Assembly: GCF_042466115.1 (NCBI RefSeq)
Contig: NZ_JAXHBQ010000001.1
Span: 186,001 to 250,000, forward strand
DNA: 64,000 nt
From: SW4 sp042466115
GTDB lineage: Bacteria; Pseudomonadota; Alphaproteobacteria; Rhodobacterales; Rhodobacteraceae
Direction: 5' to 3'
The position numbers and the translations under genes were made by a program. The notes beneath the pieces were generated by a model. It saw nothing but the letters and a program-made list of their open reading frames with translations, had not been told where the DNA came from and made no database searches. Positions 51,250 to 60,089 of the stretch are shown one piece after another (the stretch's first letter is position 1; every line of letters begins with the position of its first letter).

Positions 51250-53847
51250 ATGGCCAAGAAAATGCTTATCGATGCGACCCACCCGGAAGAAACCCGGGTC
51301 GTGGTCGTGGACGGAAACAAAGTCGAGGAATTCGACTTTGAATCTCAAGCCCGCCGCCAGCTGGCGGGCAATATCTACCTTGCCAAGGTAACACGGGTCG
51401 AACCCTCGCTTCAGGCGGCGTTCATCGACTATGGCGGCAACCGCCACGGATTCCTTGCGTTCAACGAAATCCACCCTGATTATTATCAGATTCCGGTGGC
51501 CGATCGCCAAGCGCTGATCGCCGAGGAAAAGGCCTATGCCGAAGCGCAGAAGGCCGAAGCCGAAGCCGAGGAAAGCAAGCCCAAACGGTCGCGCCGCCGC
51601 CGCAAACCCAAGGCCGCCGAGGCTGAAGGGCAGGACGCCGTAACCTCCGCCGATCCCGTTGAAACGACCGAGGATGAAACCTCGGGCGATATCGCGGGTA
51701 TGGAAACCATTGATCTGGACGAAGGCGCCAGCCCGATGGAAACCGTTGGCGAAACCCCTGTGGAAACGCCTGCGTCAGATGATGACGAACAGCCCTATGT
51801 CGCGATGGATGACGCCGCCGAAAAGGACGAATCCATCGAAGTTGTCGCCGACGAGGACGACAGCGAAGATGTGCGCCCCGTGCGCAAACCCCGCCCCAAG
51901 CGCTATAAGATTCAGGAAGTGATCAAGGTGCGCCAGATCCTTCTGGTGCAGGTCGTCAAGGAAGAGCGCGGCAACAAGGGCGCGGCCCTGACCACCTATC
52001 TGTCGCTGGCGGGCCGTTACTGCGTGCTGATGCCCAACACGGCGCGCGGTGGTGGTATCTCGCGCAAGATCACCAATGCTGCCGACCGCAAGAAGCTGAA
52101 AGAAATCGCCAACGAAATCGACGTGCCCGAGGGGGCCGGCCTGATCGTGCGCACGGCAGGCAGCCAGCGCACCAAGACCGAAATCAAGCGCGATTACGAA
52201 TACCTGCAACGCCTATGGGAACAGATCCGCGAGCTGACGCTGAAATCCACAGCGCCCGCGCCGATCTATGAAGAAGGTAACCTGATCAAACGCTCGATCC
52301 GCGATCTGTATTCCAAGGAAATCGACGAGGTGATCGTCGAGGGCGAGGGTGGTTATCGCACCGCCAAGGACTTCATGAAGATGATCATGCCGTCCCACGC
52401 CAAGAACGTGAAAAACTATACCGAAGCAATGCCGCTGTTCGCCCGTCATCAGGTGGAAAGCTACCTGTCGGGCATGTTCAACCCCACGGTGCAACTGCCG
52501 TCGGGTGGTTATATCGTGATCGGCGTGACCGAAGCGCTGGTCGCCATCGACGTCAACTCGGGCCGTGCCACCAAGGAAGGCAGCATCGAGCAGACAGCGA
52601 CCAAGACCAATCTGGAAGCCGCCGACGAAGTGGCGCGCCAGTTGCGCCTGCGCGACCTTGCGGGCCTGATCGTGATCGACTTTATCGACATGGACGAGCG
52701 CAAGAATAACGCGGCAGTCGAAAAGCGGTTCAAGGACAAGCTGAAAACAGATCGCGCGCGCATTCAGGTGGGCCGGATTTCCGGTTTCGGCCTGATGGAA
52801 ATGTCGCGTCAGCGCCTGCGCCCCGGCATGATCGAGGCCACGACCCAGCCCTGCGCCCACTGCCACGGTACGGGCCTGCTGCGCTCAGATGACAACCTTG
52901 CCCTGTCGATCCTGCGCCAGATCGAGGAAGAAGGCGTGCGCGGCCGCAGTAAGGAAGTGCTGGTCAAGGCACCCACAGCCATCGCCAACTATCTGATGAA
53001 CCAGAAACGCGATCACGTGCTGGGCATCGAGGCCCGTTACGGGCTGTCGGTGCGGGTCGAGGCTGATCCCTTCATGATCTCGCCGGACTTTGCGATTGAA
53101 AAGTTCAAGACCGCCAGCCGCGCGGTGGCCGAACCTGCCGTCAATGTGATTTCGTCCGATACGGCGGTGATGGCCGGTGTGGTCGAAGATGACGAGACCG
53201 AGGAAACCGTGCCCCAGACGCGCGACGCGTCACAGGCCACACCTGAAAATGGTGACGGCGAAGGGCAACCCAAGAAACGCCGTCGGCGTCGTCGGCGGCG
53301 GCGCGGCGGCGGCAATGGTGAAGGCAACGGCGATAACCAGAACGGTGAAAACGCCGATGTCACTGCACAAGGCGATGACGTGAAAACCGCAGAGGCACCT
53401 GCCGAGGTTGCGGCCGCAGACGACGCCCCTGCCAAGCCCAAGCGCACCCGCACGCGCCGCAAGCCCAAGGCCGAAGACACAGCCGAGGCGGCCCCGGCCG
53501 AAACGGTAGTAGAAGCCGATGCGGTCACTGACGCTGAACCCGCTGAAAAGCCGGTGAAAAAGCGCGCCACGCGCAGCCGCAAAAAGCCCGAGCCAGCAGC
53601 CGAACCGGTCGCCGAGGCGGTCGCCGAACCGGCAGCCGAGGAAGCCCCCAAGGCACCGCGCAAACGTGCATCCCGCGCCAAGGCCAAACCGGCGGCCGAC
53701 GTTGCCGAAGTTGCCGAGGCCGCCGCGCCCGAACCCAAAGTGACCAAGGCTGCGAAAGCCGCAAAGGCTGAAAAACCCGCAGCACCGGCCAAGGCCGCGG
53801 ATGATGGCAAGCCCAAGCGCAAGGGCTGGTGGTCACTGGGCCGCTAG
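51250..53847 (+). CDS. rne: Ribonuclease E
   Basis: An 865-residue endoribonuclease E/G, the core of the RNA degradosome and of rRNA/tRNA processing. The S1 domain (residues 35-260) carries the long acidic/basic insert (about 90-215) usual in alphaproteobacteria. The catalytic part includes VAIDVNSGRATKEGSIEQTA and LIVIDFIDMDERKNN (magnesium-binding aspartates), then the zinc-link CAHCHGTG. Residues 640-850 are low-complexity Arg-, Ala- and Pro-rich, the RNA- and partner-binding tail, ending KRKGWWSLGR, a conserved terminus. Preceded by a long leader and followed by a strong terminator. Confidence 0.95.
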   Translation: MAKKMLIDATHPEETRVVVVDGNKVEEFDFESQARRQLAGNIYLAKVTRVEPSLQAAFIDYGGNRHGFLAFNEIHPDYYQIPVADRQALIAEEKAYAEAQKAEAEAEESKPKRSRRRRKPKAAEAEGQDAVTSADPVETTEDETSGDIAGMETIDLDEGASPMETVGETPVETPASDDDEQPYVAMDDAAEKDESIEVVADEDDSEDVRPVRKPRPKRYKIQEVIKVRQILLVQVVKEERGNKGAALTTYLSLAGRYCVLMPNTARGGGISRKITNAADRKKLKEIANEIDVPEGAGLIVRTAGSQRTKTEIKRDYEYLQRLWEQIRELTLKSTAPAPIYEEGNLIKRSIRDLYSKEIDEVIVEGEGGYRTAKDFMKMIMPSHAKNVKNYTEAMPLFARHQVESYLSGMFNPTVQLPSGGYIVIGVTEALVAIDVNSGRATKEGSIEQTATKTNLEAADEVARQLRLRDLAGLIVIDFIDMDERKNNAAVEKRFKDKLKTDRARIQVGRISGFGLMEMSRQRLRPGMIEATTQPCAHCHGTGLLRSDDNLALSILRQIEEEGVRGRSKEVLVKAPTAIANYLMNQKRDHVLGIEARYGLSVRVEADPFMISPDFAIEKFKTASRAVAEPAVNVISSDTAVMAGVVEDDETEETVPQTRDASQATPENGDGEGQPKKRRRRRRRRRGGGNGEGNGDNQNGENADVTAQGDDVKTAEAPAEVAAADDAPAKPKRTRTRRKPKAEDTAEAAPAETVVEADAVTDAEPAEKPVKKRATRSRKKPEPAAEPVAEAVAEPAAEEAPKAPRKRASRAKAKPAADVAEVAEAAAPEPKVTKAAKAAKAEKPAAPAKAADDGKPKRKGWWSLGR

Positions 53848-53867
53848 GGCAGACGAAAGCAAGATCA

Positions 53868-53901
53868 GGACCGCTGCGCATCACTGCGTGGCGGTCTTTT
53901 T
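53868..53901 (+). terminator. Terminator after rne
   Basis: GACCGC and GCGGTC, with additional inner pairing TGCGCA/TGCG, form a hairpin followed by TTTTT. The T run contains the stop codon of the convergent tusA-like gene. Confidence 0.85.
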
Positions 53902-54130
53902 ATGGGCCACGCCTGATCAGATAGGCAGTCACGGCCCCGTCCTGGGTCATTGACAGCAATTCATGCCCCGCCTGATCGCAAAAATGCGGCACATCTATCA
54001 CCGCCACGGGATCGTCCGCCAGGATGCGCAGGGTCTGACCCGCTTGCAGCCCCAGCAACGCCTTGCGCGCGCGCAACACGGGCAGGGGGCACAGCAAGCC
54101 AATCGCGTCGATGTCCTGATCAGGCGTCAT
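53900..54130 (-). CDS. tusA: TusA family sulfur-carrier protein
   Basis: A 76-residue TusA-like protein. C14 in the family motif IGLLCPLPVLRARK (CPxP) carries persulfide sulfur for tRNA thiolation or molybdenum cofactor work. The start MTPDQDIDAIG at 54130 fits the family; an ATG 21 bases upstream is possible. Its stop falls in the rne terminator. Gene context gives no partner; ccdA is divergent about 100 bp away. Confidence 0.87.
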   Translation of the reverse strand: MTPDQDIDAIGLLCPLPVLRARKALLGLQAGQTLRILADDPVAVIDVPHFCDQAGHELLSMTQDGAVTAYLIRRGP

Positions 54131-54235
54131 GCCCAAGCGATTAGGCCGCATGTGACAGACTGTCCACCAAGTTGTGACCGTTTGACAGGTGACGCCGCGC
54201 GCGTGCTGCCCTAAAGCTGGGGGAAAGGAGACCCG

Positions 54236-54991
54236 ATGCTGACGCCCGATCTATTGCTGGATGCAACCCTGCTGCCTGCCATCGCCATCGCGATCATGGC
54301 GGGGGTGCTGTCGTTTCTCAGCCCTTGTGTCTTGCCCATCGTGCCACCCTATCTGGCCTATATGGGCGGTGTGTCGGTCAGCGACATGGACGACAGCGGC
54401 GCAAAACGCGGGCGGGTGTTGCTTGCGGCCGCCTTCTTTGTGTTGGGTCTGTCGACCGTGTTCATTCTGCTGGGCTTCGCGTTTTCGGCGATGGGGCGTG
54501 CGCTGCTGGCCTGGCAGGACTGGTTCATCACGGTCGCGGGCGTGGTGATCATGATCTTCGGCGCGCATTTCATCGGCATCTTCCGCATTCCGTTTCTGGA
54601 CCGCGAAGCGCGTGTTGAAACAGGGGATCGCGGTGGCTCGGCCCTTGGGGCCTATGTGCTGGGGTTGGCTTTCGCTTTTGGCTGGACACCCTGTTTGGGC
54701 CCGATCCTTGGCACCATTCTGGGGCTGGCCGCTTCCGAGGCAGACCTCTGGCGCGGCGCAGTGTTGCTGGCGTTCTATGCCCTTGGTCTTGGCGTGCCGT
54801 TCCTGTTGGTTGCCGCGTTCTTTCCGGCCCTCAAGGGGCCAATGGCATTCATGAAACGCCATATGGCGCGGATCGAGCGGATATCGGGCCTGCTTTTGTG
54901 GACCGTCGGCCTGTTGATGCTGACAGGGCAGTTCACCGCCTTCAGCTGGTGGCTTTTGGAAACATTTCCGGCGCTGGCCGTGCTGGGCTGA
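54236..54991 (+). CDS. ccdA: Cytochrome c biogenesis protein CcdA
   Basis: A 251-residue six-helix membrane protein that moves reducing power from cytosolic thioredoxin to the periplasm for cytochrome c maturation. The two redox cysteines are C31 (FLSPCVLPIVPPYL) and C153 (FGWTPCLGPILG), in symmetric positions of helices 1 and 4. GGAAAGGAG precedes the ATG. Repeat copy D follows the stop. Confidence 0.95.
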   Translation: MLTPDLLLDATLLPAIAIAIMAGVLSFLSPCVLPIVPPYLAYMGGVSVSDMDDSGAKRGRVLLAAAFFVLGLSTVFILLGFAFSAMGRALLAWQDWFITVAGVVIMIFGAHFIGIFRIPFLDREARVETGDRGGSALGAYVLGLAFAFGWTPCLGPILGTILGLAASEADLWRGAVLLAFYALGLGVPFLLVAAFFPALKGPMAFMKRHMARIERISGLLLWTVGLLMLTGQFTAFSWWLLETFPALAVLG

Positions 54992-54998
54992 TGTCGCA

Positions 54999-55051
54999 GG
55001 GGGCGCTGCCCCCGCCTGCGGCCCCCCGGAGGTATTTTTGAACAAAAGAAG
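54999..55051 (+). repeat. Copy D of a dispersed 3'-end element
   Basis: GGGGGC-GCT-GCCCCC hairpin (54999-55013), spacer, then TATTTTTGAACAAAAGAAG. It lies 7 bp past the ccdA stop, hairpin half first. Here the next gene is co-directional, so it is not limited to convergent gaps. Confidence 0.85.
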
Positions 55052-55101
55052 CCTTTGTGTTGTGGCTTATTTTTGCCGAAGTTCCTGTTTAGGGTGGCGG
55101 T

Positions 55102-56346
55102 ATGAGTGAGGCTGATCTGAATATGCAGGTGCGCAGGCGGCGGGTGTTTTACATTCCCGGCTATGATCCGATTCATCCGCGCCGCTACCGCGAGCTTTAC
55201 CGCAAGGAGAGCGCCGCGCAGGCCGAAATTTCCGGCTATGCGATTGGCATCAGCCCCAAACAGGGTGGCGGCGCCTATGGCTGGCATGTGCAGGCCGAGA
55301 TCGGCGCGCCGGTGCAGGCGGATGTCGATGTGCTGGTCTGGTCCGACATCGTGCGCGACAGCATGTCCAACACCATCGGCGCGACCTATCTGCAACTGGC
55401 GCGCACGGCATGGACCTATATTACCAGCGGGGCGTTGCGCCGGCTGATGTGGCTGCGCAAAGGGCCGGTGATTGCCGCGCTTTATCCGGTGGGGATGTTG
55501 TTGTTGCAACTGCTGCTGGCGCTGGTTGTCGGCGGACAGGTGGGGCGGCTGGCGCTGGCGGGCTTGGGCGTGGTCTGGGATGCCCCTGATCTGGTCAACT
55601 CCCTGATCTGGTGGCCGATTTTCCTTGCGCTGGCGGTGTGGATATTGCGCTGGTTCAAACGCATGGACGGCAGGTTTTTCGCCTATTACCTGATGCATGA
55701 CTACGCCTATTCCGCCAATTGGAACGGTGCTAACCCGCCCGAACTTGAGGCGCGGATGGCCGAATTTGGCGATACGATCGCCGCCGCGCTGGAAACGGAC
55801 GCCGACGAAGTTCTGGTCGTTGGCCATTCATCCGGCGCGCATTTGGCTGTGTCGATTTTGGCCGATCTGATCCGCGCTGGACGGGTGCGGGCAGATGGGC
55901 CAAAGCTGGCGTTCCTGTCGCTGGGGCAAGTTGTGCCGATGGTGTCGTTCTTGCGAGAGGCGCACCGCCTACGCAACGATCTGGCGTTCCTGTCGCTGCG
56001 TGACGAACTGACGTGGGTCGATGTGACCGCCCCCGGCGATGGCTGCGCCTTTGCTCTGTGCGATCCGGTGGCTGTGTCCGGTGTCGCGCCGGACGGGAAA
56101 AAGTGGCCGTTGATCATGTCGGCGGCCTTTACCCAGACACTGAGCCCGGAACGCTGGAAGGAGTTGCGCTGGAAGTTTTTCCGCCTGCATTTTCAATACC
56201 TTTGCGCCTTTGATCGCCCCAATGATTACGATTATTTCCAGATTACAGCGGGGCCAGTCACTTTGGCCGACCGGTATCGCGACCGTCCGCCATCCAAATC
56301 GCGGATCGACGTGCCCGCCTCGAAATACACGAGCGTGGCCCCATGA
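55102..56346 (+). CDS. Membrane-embedded alpha/beta hydrolase-like protein
   Basis: A 414-residue protein with an alpha/beta-hydrolase core split by two predicted membrane helices (about 122-144 and 166-185). The opening RRVFYIPGYDPIHPRRYRE and the nucleophile elbow VVGHSSGAHLAVS (GHSSG 241-245) indicate a serine hydrolase. Asp and His of a triad are not certain. It overlaps the P450 gene by 4 bases, so the two are co-translated and may act on the same lipid-like substrate. The family is not one I can name. Confidence 0.75.
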   Translation: MSEADLNMQVRRRRVFYIPGYDPIHPRRYRELYRKESAAQAEISGYAIGISPKQGGGAYGWHVQAEIGAPVQADVDVLVWSDIVRDSMSNTIGATYLQLARTAWTYITSGALRRLMWLRKGPVIAALYPVGMLLLQLLLALVVGGQVGRLALAGLGVVWDAPDLVNSLIWWPIFLALAVWILRWFKRMDGRFFAYYLMHDYAYSANWNGANPPELEARMAEFGDTIAAALETDADEVLVVGHSSGAHLAVSILADLIRAGRVRADGPKLAFLSLGQVVPMVSFLREAHRLRNDLAFLSLRDELTWVDVTAPGDGCAFALCDPVAVSGVAPDGKKWPLIMSAAFTQTLSPERWKELRWKFFRLHFQYLCAFDRPNDYDYFQITAGPVTLADRYRDRPPSKSRIDVPASKYTSVAP

Positions 56347-57695
56347 TCCCGCCCAAGCCGCCCGCGCGCCCCGACAAGGTGTCGCTGTGGCGCTATGTGC
56401 GCCTGTTTCGCAGCGATATCCTGTCTGCCCAGCCTGCCAAGCTATACCGCGCCTGGATGGCCGAATTCCGCACGCCGTTCTTTCGCAGCTTCATGGCCAA
56501 TGATCCCACGCTTGTGCAGACCGTGCTAAAGGACCGCCCCGATGATTTCCCCAAATCCGACCGGATTGGCGCGGGGTTGCGCCCGCTTCTGGGCGACAGC
56601 GTGTTCCTGACCAATGGCGCGGTCTGGAAACGCCAGCGCCGCATCATTGATCCCGCGTTCGAGGGCGGGCGGCTACGCGATACATATGGCGCGATGTATG
56701 CGGCCGCGCAGGCTGCGGTTGACCGCCTTGGCGCGCAGGCTGACGGCACCCCGCACGAGGTCGAGGCCGAAACCAGCCATGCCGCCGCCGATGTGATTTT
56801 CCGCACGCTGTTTTCCATTCCCATCGAGCACGAAATCGCCGCCGATGTGTTCACGAAATTTCGCGACTACCAGCGCAGCCAGCCAATCCTGAACCTGGCG
56901 GCCTTTATCCCCGTGCCCCGCTGGTTTCCGCGCTTTTTCAAGGGGCAAACCAAACGCACCGCGCGCGATATCCGCGCCCTGATCACGCAACTGACGACGC
57001 AGCGCATGGATGCGATCAAGGCGGGCACAGCGCCCGACGATCTGGCAACCAAGATCATGACCACGCCCGATCCACAGACGGGCGAAACGTTTACGACCGA
57101 GGAAATGGTCGATCAGGTTGCGATATTTTTCCTCGCGGGGCATGAAACTTCGGCAAGTGCGCTGGCGTGGACGCTCTATCTGATGGCGCTTTATCCCGAT
57201 TGGCAGGACAGTGTGGCAAAGGAGGCGCAGGCGCTGACCGGCCCCGATTTCAAGCTGGTTGGCAAGCTGCGTCTGTCCAAGGACGTGTTCCGCGAGGCCC
57301 TGCGCCTTTATCCGCCCGTGCCGATGATGGTGCGCGAGGCGGGCTGCCCTGAACGGTTTCGCGACCGCGGTGTGCCGAAAGGATCGCAGATCGTCCTGTC
57401 CCCGTGGCACCTGCACCGCCATGAACGCTTGTGGGACAATCCTGACGGCTTTGATCCGACCCGCTGGGCCACAGAAAACGGCAAGAAATGCCAGCGCGAG
57501 GCCTACATTCCGTTTTCCGCCGGTCCGCGCGTGTGCACCGGCGCGGGGTTTGCGATGGTCGAGGGGCCGCTGATCCTGTCGATGCTGCTGCGCGCCTACC
57601 GGTTTGAACTGGTGGAAGGGCGCGAACCTGTGCCCGTGGCCCACCTGACTGTGCGCGCGAAAGATGGCATCTGGTTGCGGATCACGCCCCGCTAG
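56343..57695 (+). CDS. Cytochrome P450
   Basis: A 450-residue P450 monooxygenase with no membrane anchor. Oxygen-binding helix I reads FFLAGHETSASALAW (AGHETS 265-270), the ExxR is in EALRLYPP, and the haem ligand is C398 in FSAGPRVCTGAGFAMVEG. Overall it resembles CYP102-/CYP110-like fatty-acid hydroxylases of bacteria. The redox partner is not adjacent. Its ATG overlaps the stop of the alpha/beta hydrolase. Confidence 0.92.
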   Translation: MIPPKPPARPDKVSLWRYVRLFRSDILSAQPAKLYRAWMAEFRTPFFRSFMANDPTLVQTVLKDRPDDFPKSDRIGAGLRPLLGDSVFLTNGAVWKRQRRIIDPAFEGGRLRDTYGAMYAAAQAAVDRLGAQADGTPHEVEAETSHAAADVIFRTLFSIPIEHEIAADVFTKFRDYQRSQPILNLAAFIPVPRWFPRFFKGQTKRTARDIRALITQLTTQRMDAIKAGTAPDDLATKIMTTPDPQTGETFTTEEMVDQVAIFFLAGHETSASALAWTLYLMALYPDWQDSVAKEAQALTGPDFKLVGKLRLSKDVFREALRLYPPVPMMVREAGCPERFRDRGVPKGSQIVLSPWHLHRHERLWDNPDGFDPTRWATENGKKCQREAYIPFSAGPRVCTGAGFAMVEGPLILSMLLRAYRFELVEGREPVPVAHLTVRAKDGIWLRITPR

Positions 57696-57900
57696 ATTGG
57701 GCGGCTTTCAGCACGTAAACGCGGATCGCCGAAGCAAGGCCAACATCGCCGCGTGTTTCGTCGATTTCAATCGCGAGGCCGTTCAGGGTTTTGCCCTGCG
57801 CGCGCGCCAAATCGCGAAACGCCACCCAGAATTCCGGCTCCAGCGACACCGATGTGCGGTGGCCGCGCAGGGTGAGCGAGTGCTTTTCGGGGCGTGTCAT
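57682..57900 (-). CDS. Ribbon-helix-helix domain protein
   Basis: A 72-residue protein with an RHH-type DNA-binding domain: HSLTLRGHRTSVSLEPEFWVAFRDLARAQGKTLNGLAIEID. These small proteins act as dimeric transcription factors. It is the third gene of the fumC-DUF4169 run (4-base overlap) and its end overlaps the P450 3' end by 14 bases on the opposite strand. Its targets are unknown. Confidence 0.85.
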   Translation of the reverse strand: MTRPEKHSLTLRGHRTSVSLEPEFWVAFRDLARAQGKTLNGLAIEIDETRGDVGLASAIRVYVLKAAQSSGA

Positions 57901-58073
57901 TCGTCCTCGAACTTCAACTGATCCAGCCGCGCACGCGCCTGATCCGATTGCGCCGTATCGAGCAACCGTTGCGCCTTGGTGCGCCCGAACTTCACCGCAT
58001 TGGCATCGGCGCGGGCCTTCTTTGCGGCCCGCTCCTTTTCCTTGCGCGCGTGGTTCAGGTTCACAGGCTTCAT
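57897..58073 (-). CDS. DUF4169 family small protein
   Basis: A 58-residue highly charged protein (MKPVNLNHARKEKERAAKKA..., ending QLKFEDE) of the DUF4169 family, predicted mostly helical. Typical of the fumC locus in Rhodobacterales. ATGA overlaps join it to fumC upstream and to the RHH gene downstream, so the three are one translational unit. Function unknown. Confidence 0.88.
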   Translation of the reverse strand: MKPVNLNHARKEKERAAKKARADANAVKFGRTKAQRLLDTAQSDQARARLDQLKFEDE

Positions 58074-59461
58074 TTCGGGCCGATCATATCCTCGGGGCGC
58101 ACGACAGCATCAAAAGTTTCGCCATCAACGAACCCCAGCGCAATCGCTTCCTCGCGCAGGGTGGTGCCGTTCTTGTGCGCGGTTTTGGCGACCTTGGTGG
58201 CGTTGTCATAGCCAATCGTCGGGGCCAAGGCCGTGACCAGCATCAGGCTTTCCTTCATCAGCTTGTCGATGCGCGGCGCATTCGCCTCGATCCCCATCAG
58301 CATCCGTTCGGTGAAGCTGTCGGCCACGTCACCAAGCAGCTGCATGCTTTGCAGCAGGTTATAGGCCATCATCGGGTTATAGACGTTGAGTTCAAAATGC
58401 CCCTGTGATCCGGCAAAGCTGATCGCGGCGTCATTGCCAAGGATATGTGCGCAAACTTGGGTCATGGCTTCGGCCTGTGTCGGATTGACCTTGCCGGGCA
58501 TGATCGACGAACCGGGCTCGTTTTCCGGCAGGATCAGTTCGCCAAGGCCGGAGCGCGGGCCGGACCCCAACAGGCGAATGTCGCTGGCGATTTTGTAGGC
58601 AGCCATCGCGGTGGTCTTGATCGCGCCGGACATGAACACCATCGCGTCATGGGCGGCCAAAGCCTCGAATTTGTTTGGCGCGGTGACAAAAGGCAGGCCG
58701 GTGATTTCGGCCATGTTCGCGGCCACGGTGGTGTCCCACCCCTTGGCGGTGTTCAATCCGGTGCCGACGGCGGTGCCGCCTTGTGCCAACTCGTAAATGC
58801 CGGGCAGGGCAAGGTTGATGCGCGCAATCCCGTTGCGGATTTGCGCGGCGTAGCCGGAAAACTCCTGCCCCAGTGTCAGCGGTGTGGCGTCCTGGGTATG
58901 GGTGCGGCCGATCTTGATGATGTCCTTGAATTCGTCCGATTTCGCCTCAAGCCCCTGCGCGAATTTATCCAGCCCCGGCAGCAGCACATCACGCACGGTC
59001 ATCGCGGCGGCGATATGCATCGCGGTGGGGAAGGTATCGTTGGACGACTGGCCCATGTTGCAATGGTCGTTCGGGTGAACGGGGTCTTTGGACCCGATCA
59101 CACCGCCCAGCATTTCAATGGCGCGGTTGGCGATCACTTCATTGGCGTTCATGTTCGACTGGGTGCCGGACCCTGTTTGCCACACGACAAGCGGGAAATG
59201 ATCATCGAGTTTACCGTCGATCACTTCGCCCGCCGCGGCGATGATGGCATCGGCCAGCTTGCCGTCCAGCTTGCCGGATGCCTTGTTCGCCTGCGCGCAG
59301 GCCTTTTTGATCACGCCCAAGGCGCGCACGATGGCCACGGGCTGTTTTTCCCAACCGATCGGGAAATTCATGATGCTGCGCTGGGTCTGTGCGCCCCAAT
59401 AGCGGGTGTTTTCCACCTCGAGCGGGCCAAAGCTGTCGGTTTCGGTGCGGGTATCGGTCAT
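58070..59461 (-). CDS. fumC: Class II fumarate hydratase
   Basis: A 463-residue iron-independent fumarase of the TCA cycle. The superfamily signature GSSIMPGKVNPTQ is near 315, with GQSSNDTFPTAMH near 135 and THTQDATPLTLGQEF near 185, which form the active site across subunits. Normal length. It leads the fumC-DUF4169-RHH unit. Confidence 0.96.
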   Translation of the reverse strand: MTDTRTETDSFGPLEVENTRYWGAQTQRSIMNFPIGWEKQPVAIVRALGVIKKACAQANKASGKLDGKLADAIIAAAGEVIDGKLDDHFPLVVWQTGSGTQSNMNANEVIANRAIEMLGGVIGSKDPVHPNDHCNMGQSSNDTFPTAMHIAAAMTVRDVLLPGLDKFAQGLEAKSDEFKDIIKIGRTHTQDATPLTLGQEFSGYAAQIRNGIARINLALPGIYELAQGGTAVGTGLNTAKGWDTTVAANMAEITGLPFVTAPNKFEALAAHDAMVFMSGAIKTTAMAAYKIASDIRLLGSGPRSGLGELILPENEPGSSIMPGKVNPTQAEAMTQVCAHILGNDAAISFAGSQGHFELNVYNPMMAYNLLQSMQLLGDVADSFTERMLMGIEANAPRIDKLMKESLMLVTALAPTIGYDNATKVAKTAHKNGTTLREEAIALGFVDGETFDAVVRPEDMIGPK

Positions 59462-59540
59462 GGCGCGGTCCTTTGGTATGCGGTTGTATGCCGTTTACGC
59501 CAGCGCGCGCCACGCTGCAACGGGCGTGTTGCCGCAACCG

Positions 59541-60005
59541 TTATTTGCGGAAACTGTCAAGGCTGACGACTTCGGCCTCGCTTGGGGCAAGGTCTTCGGC
59601 CATCTCCTCCATCGGCGCTTCGGGGTGGTCATCTTCGGCGTCATCATCATCGTCCTGGGTTTCAAAGCGCAGGCCGAATTCAACCGACGGATCGACGAAG
59701 GTCTTGATGGAATCGTAAGGGATATACAGCGGTTCGGGGTTGTCACCAAAGTTGAGGGTAATCGCGAACCCTTCGTCGGTGACGGTCAGGTTGTCGAACC
59801 AGTGCTGGATCACCACGGTCATTTCGCCGGGATAGCGGTCTGACAGCCAGTCGGCGATTTCCACCTCAGGGTGCATCGTATCAAAGGTGATGAAAAAATG
59901 GTGTTCACCGGGCAACCCGTGTTCGCTGATATCGGTCAATACCTGCTGGATCAGCCCGCGCATCGCGCGGTGCATGAGGTTTCCGTAGTCGATTGAACGG
60001 GTCAT
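59541..60005 (-). CDS. sspB: ClpXP adaptor SspB (alpha type)
   Basis: A 154-residue adaptor that delivers ssrA-tagged and other proteins to ClpXP. The folded domain covers about 1-125 (RSIDYGNLMHRAMRGLIQQVL, EHHFFITFDTMHPEVEIADWL). An acidic linker (DDDDDAEDDHPEAPMEE) leads to the ClpX-binding tail VVSLDSFRK. The start MTRSIDYG at 60005 has AAGGG nine bases upstream; two further ATGs upstream are less likely. Confidence 0.92.
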   Translation of the reverse strand: MTRSIDYGNLMHRAMRGLIQQVLTDISEHGLPGEHHFFITFDTMHPEVEIADWLSDRYPGEMTVVIQHWFDNLTVTDEGFAITLNFGDNPEPLYIPYDSIKTFVDPSVEFGLRFETQDDDDDAEDDHPEAPMEEMAEDLAPSEAEVVSLDSFRK

Positions 60006-60089
60006 GCGCATCATCCCTTGGTCGTTGGTGCCAGCATACGGGATTCGGAAGCGGATGAAAGGGGCGGTTGGGGAAAAGAAATGCCCGCC

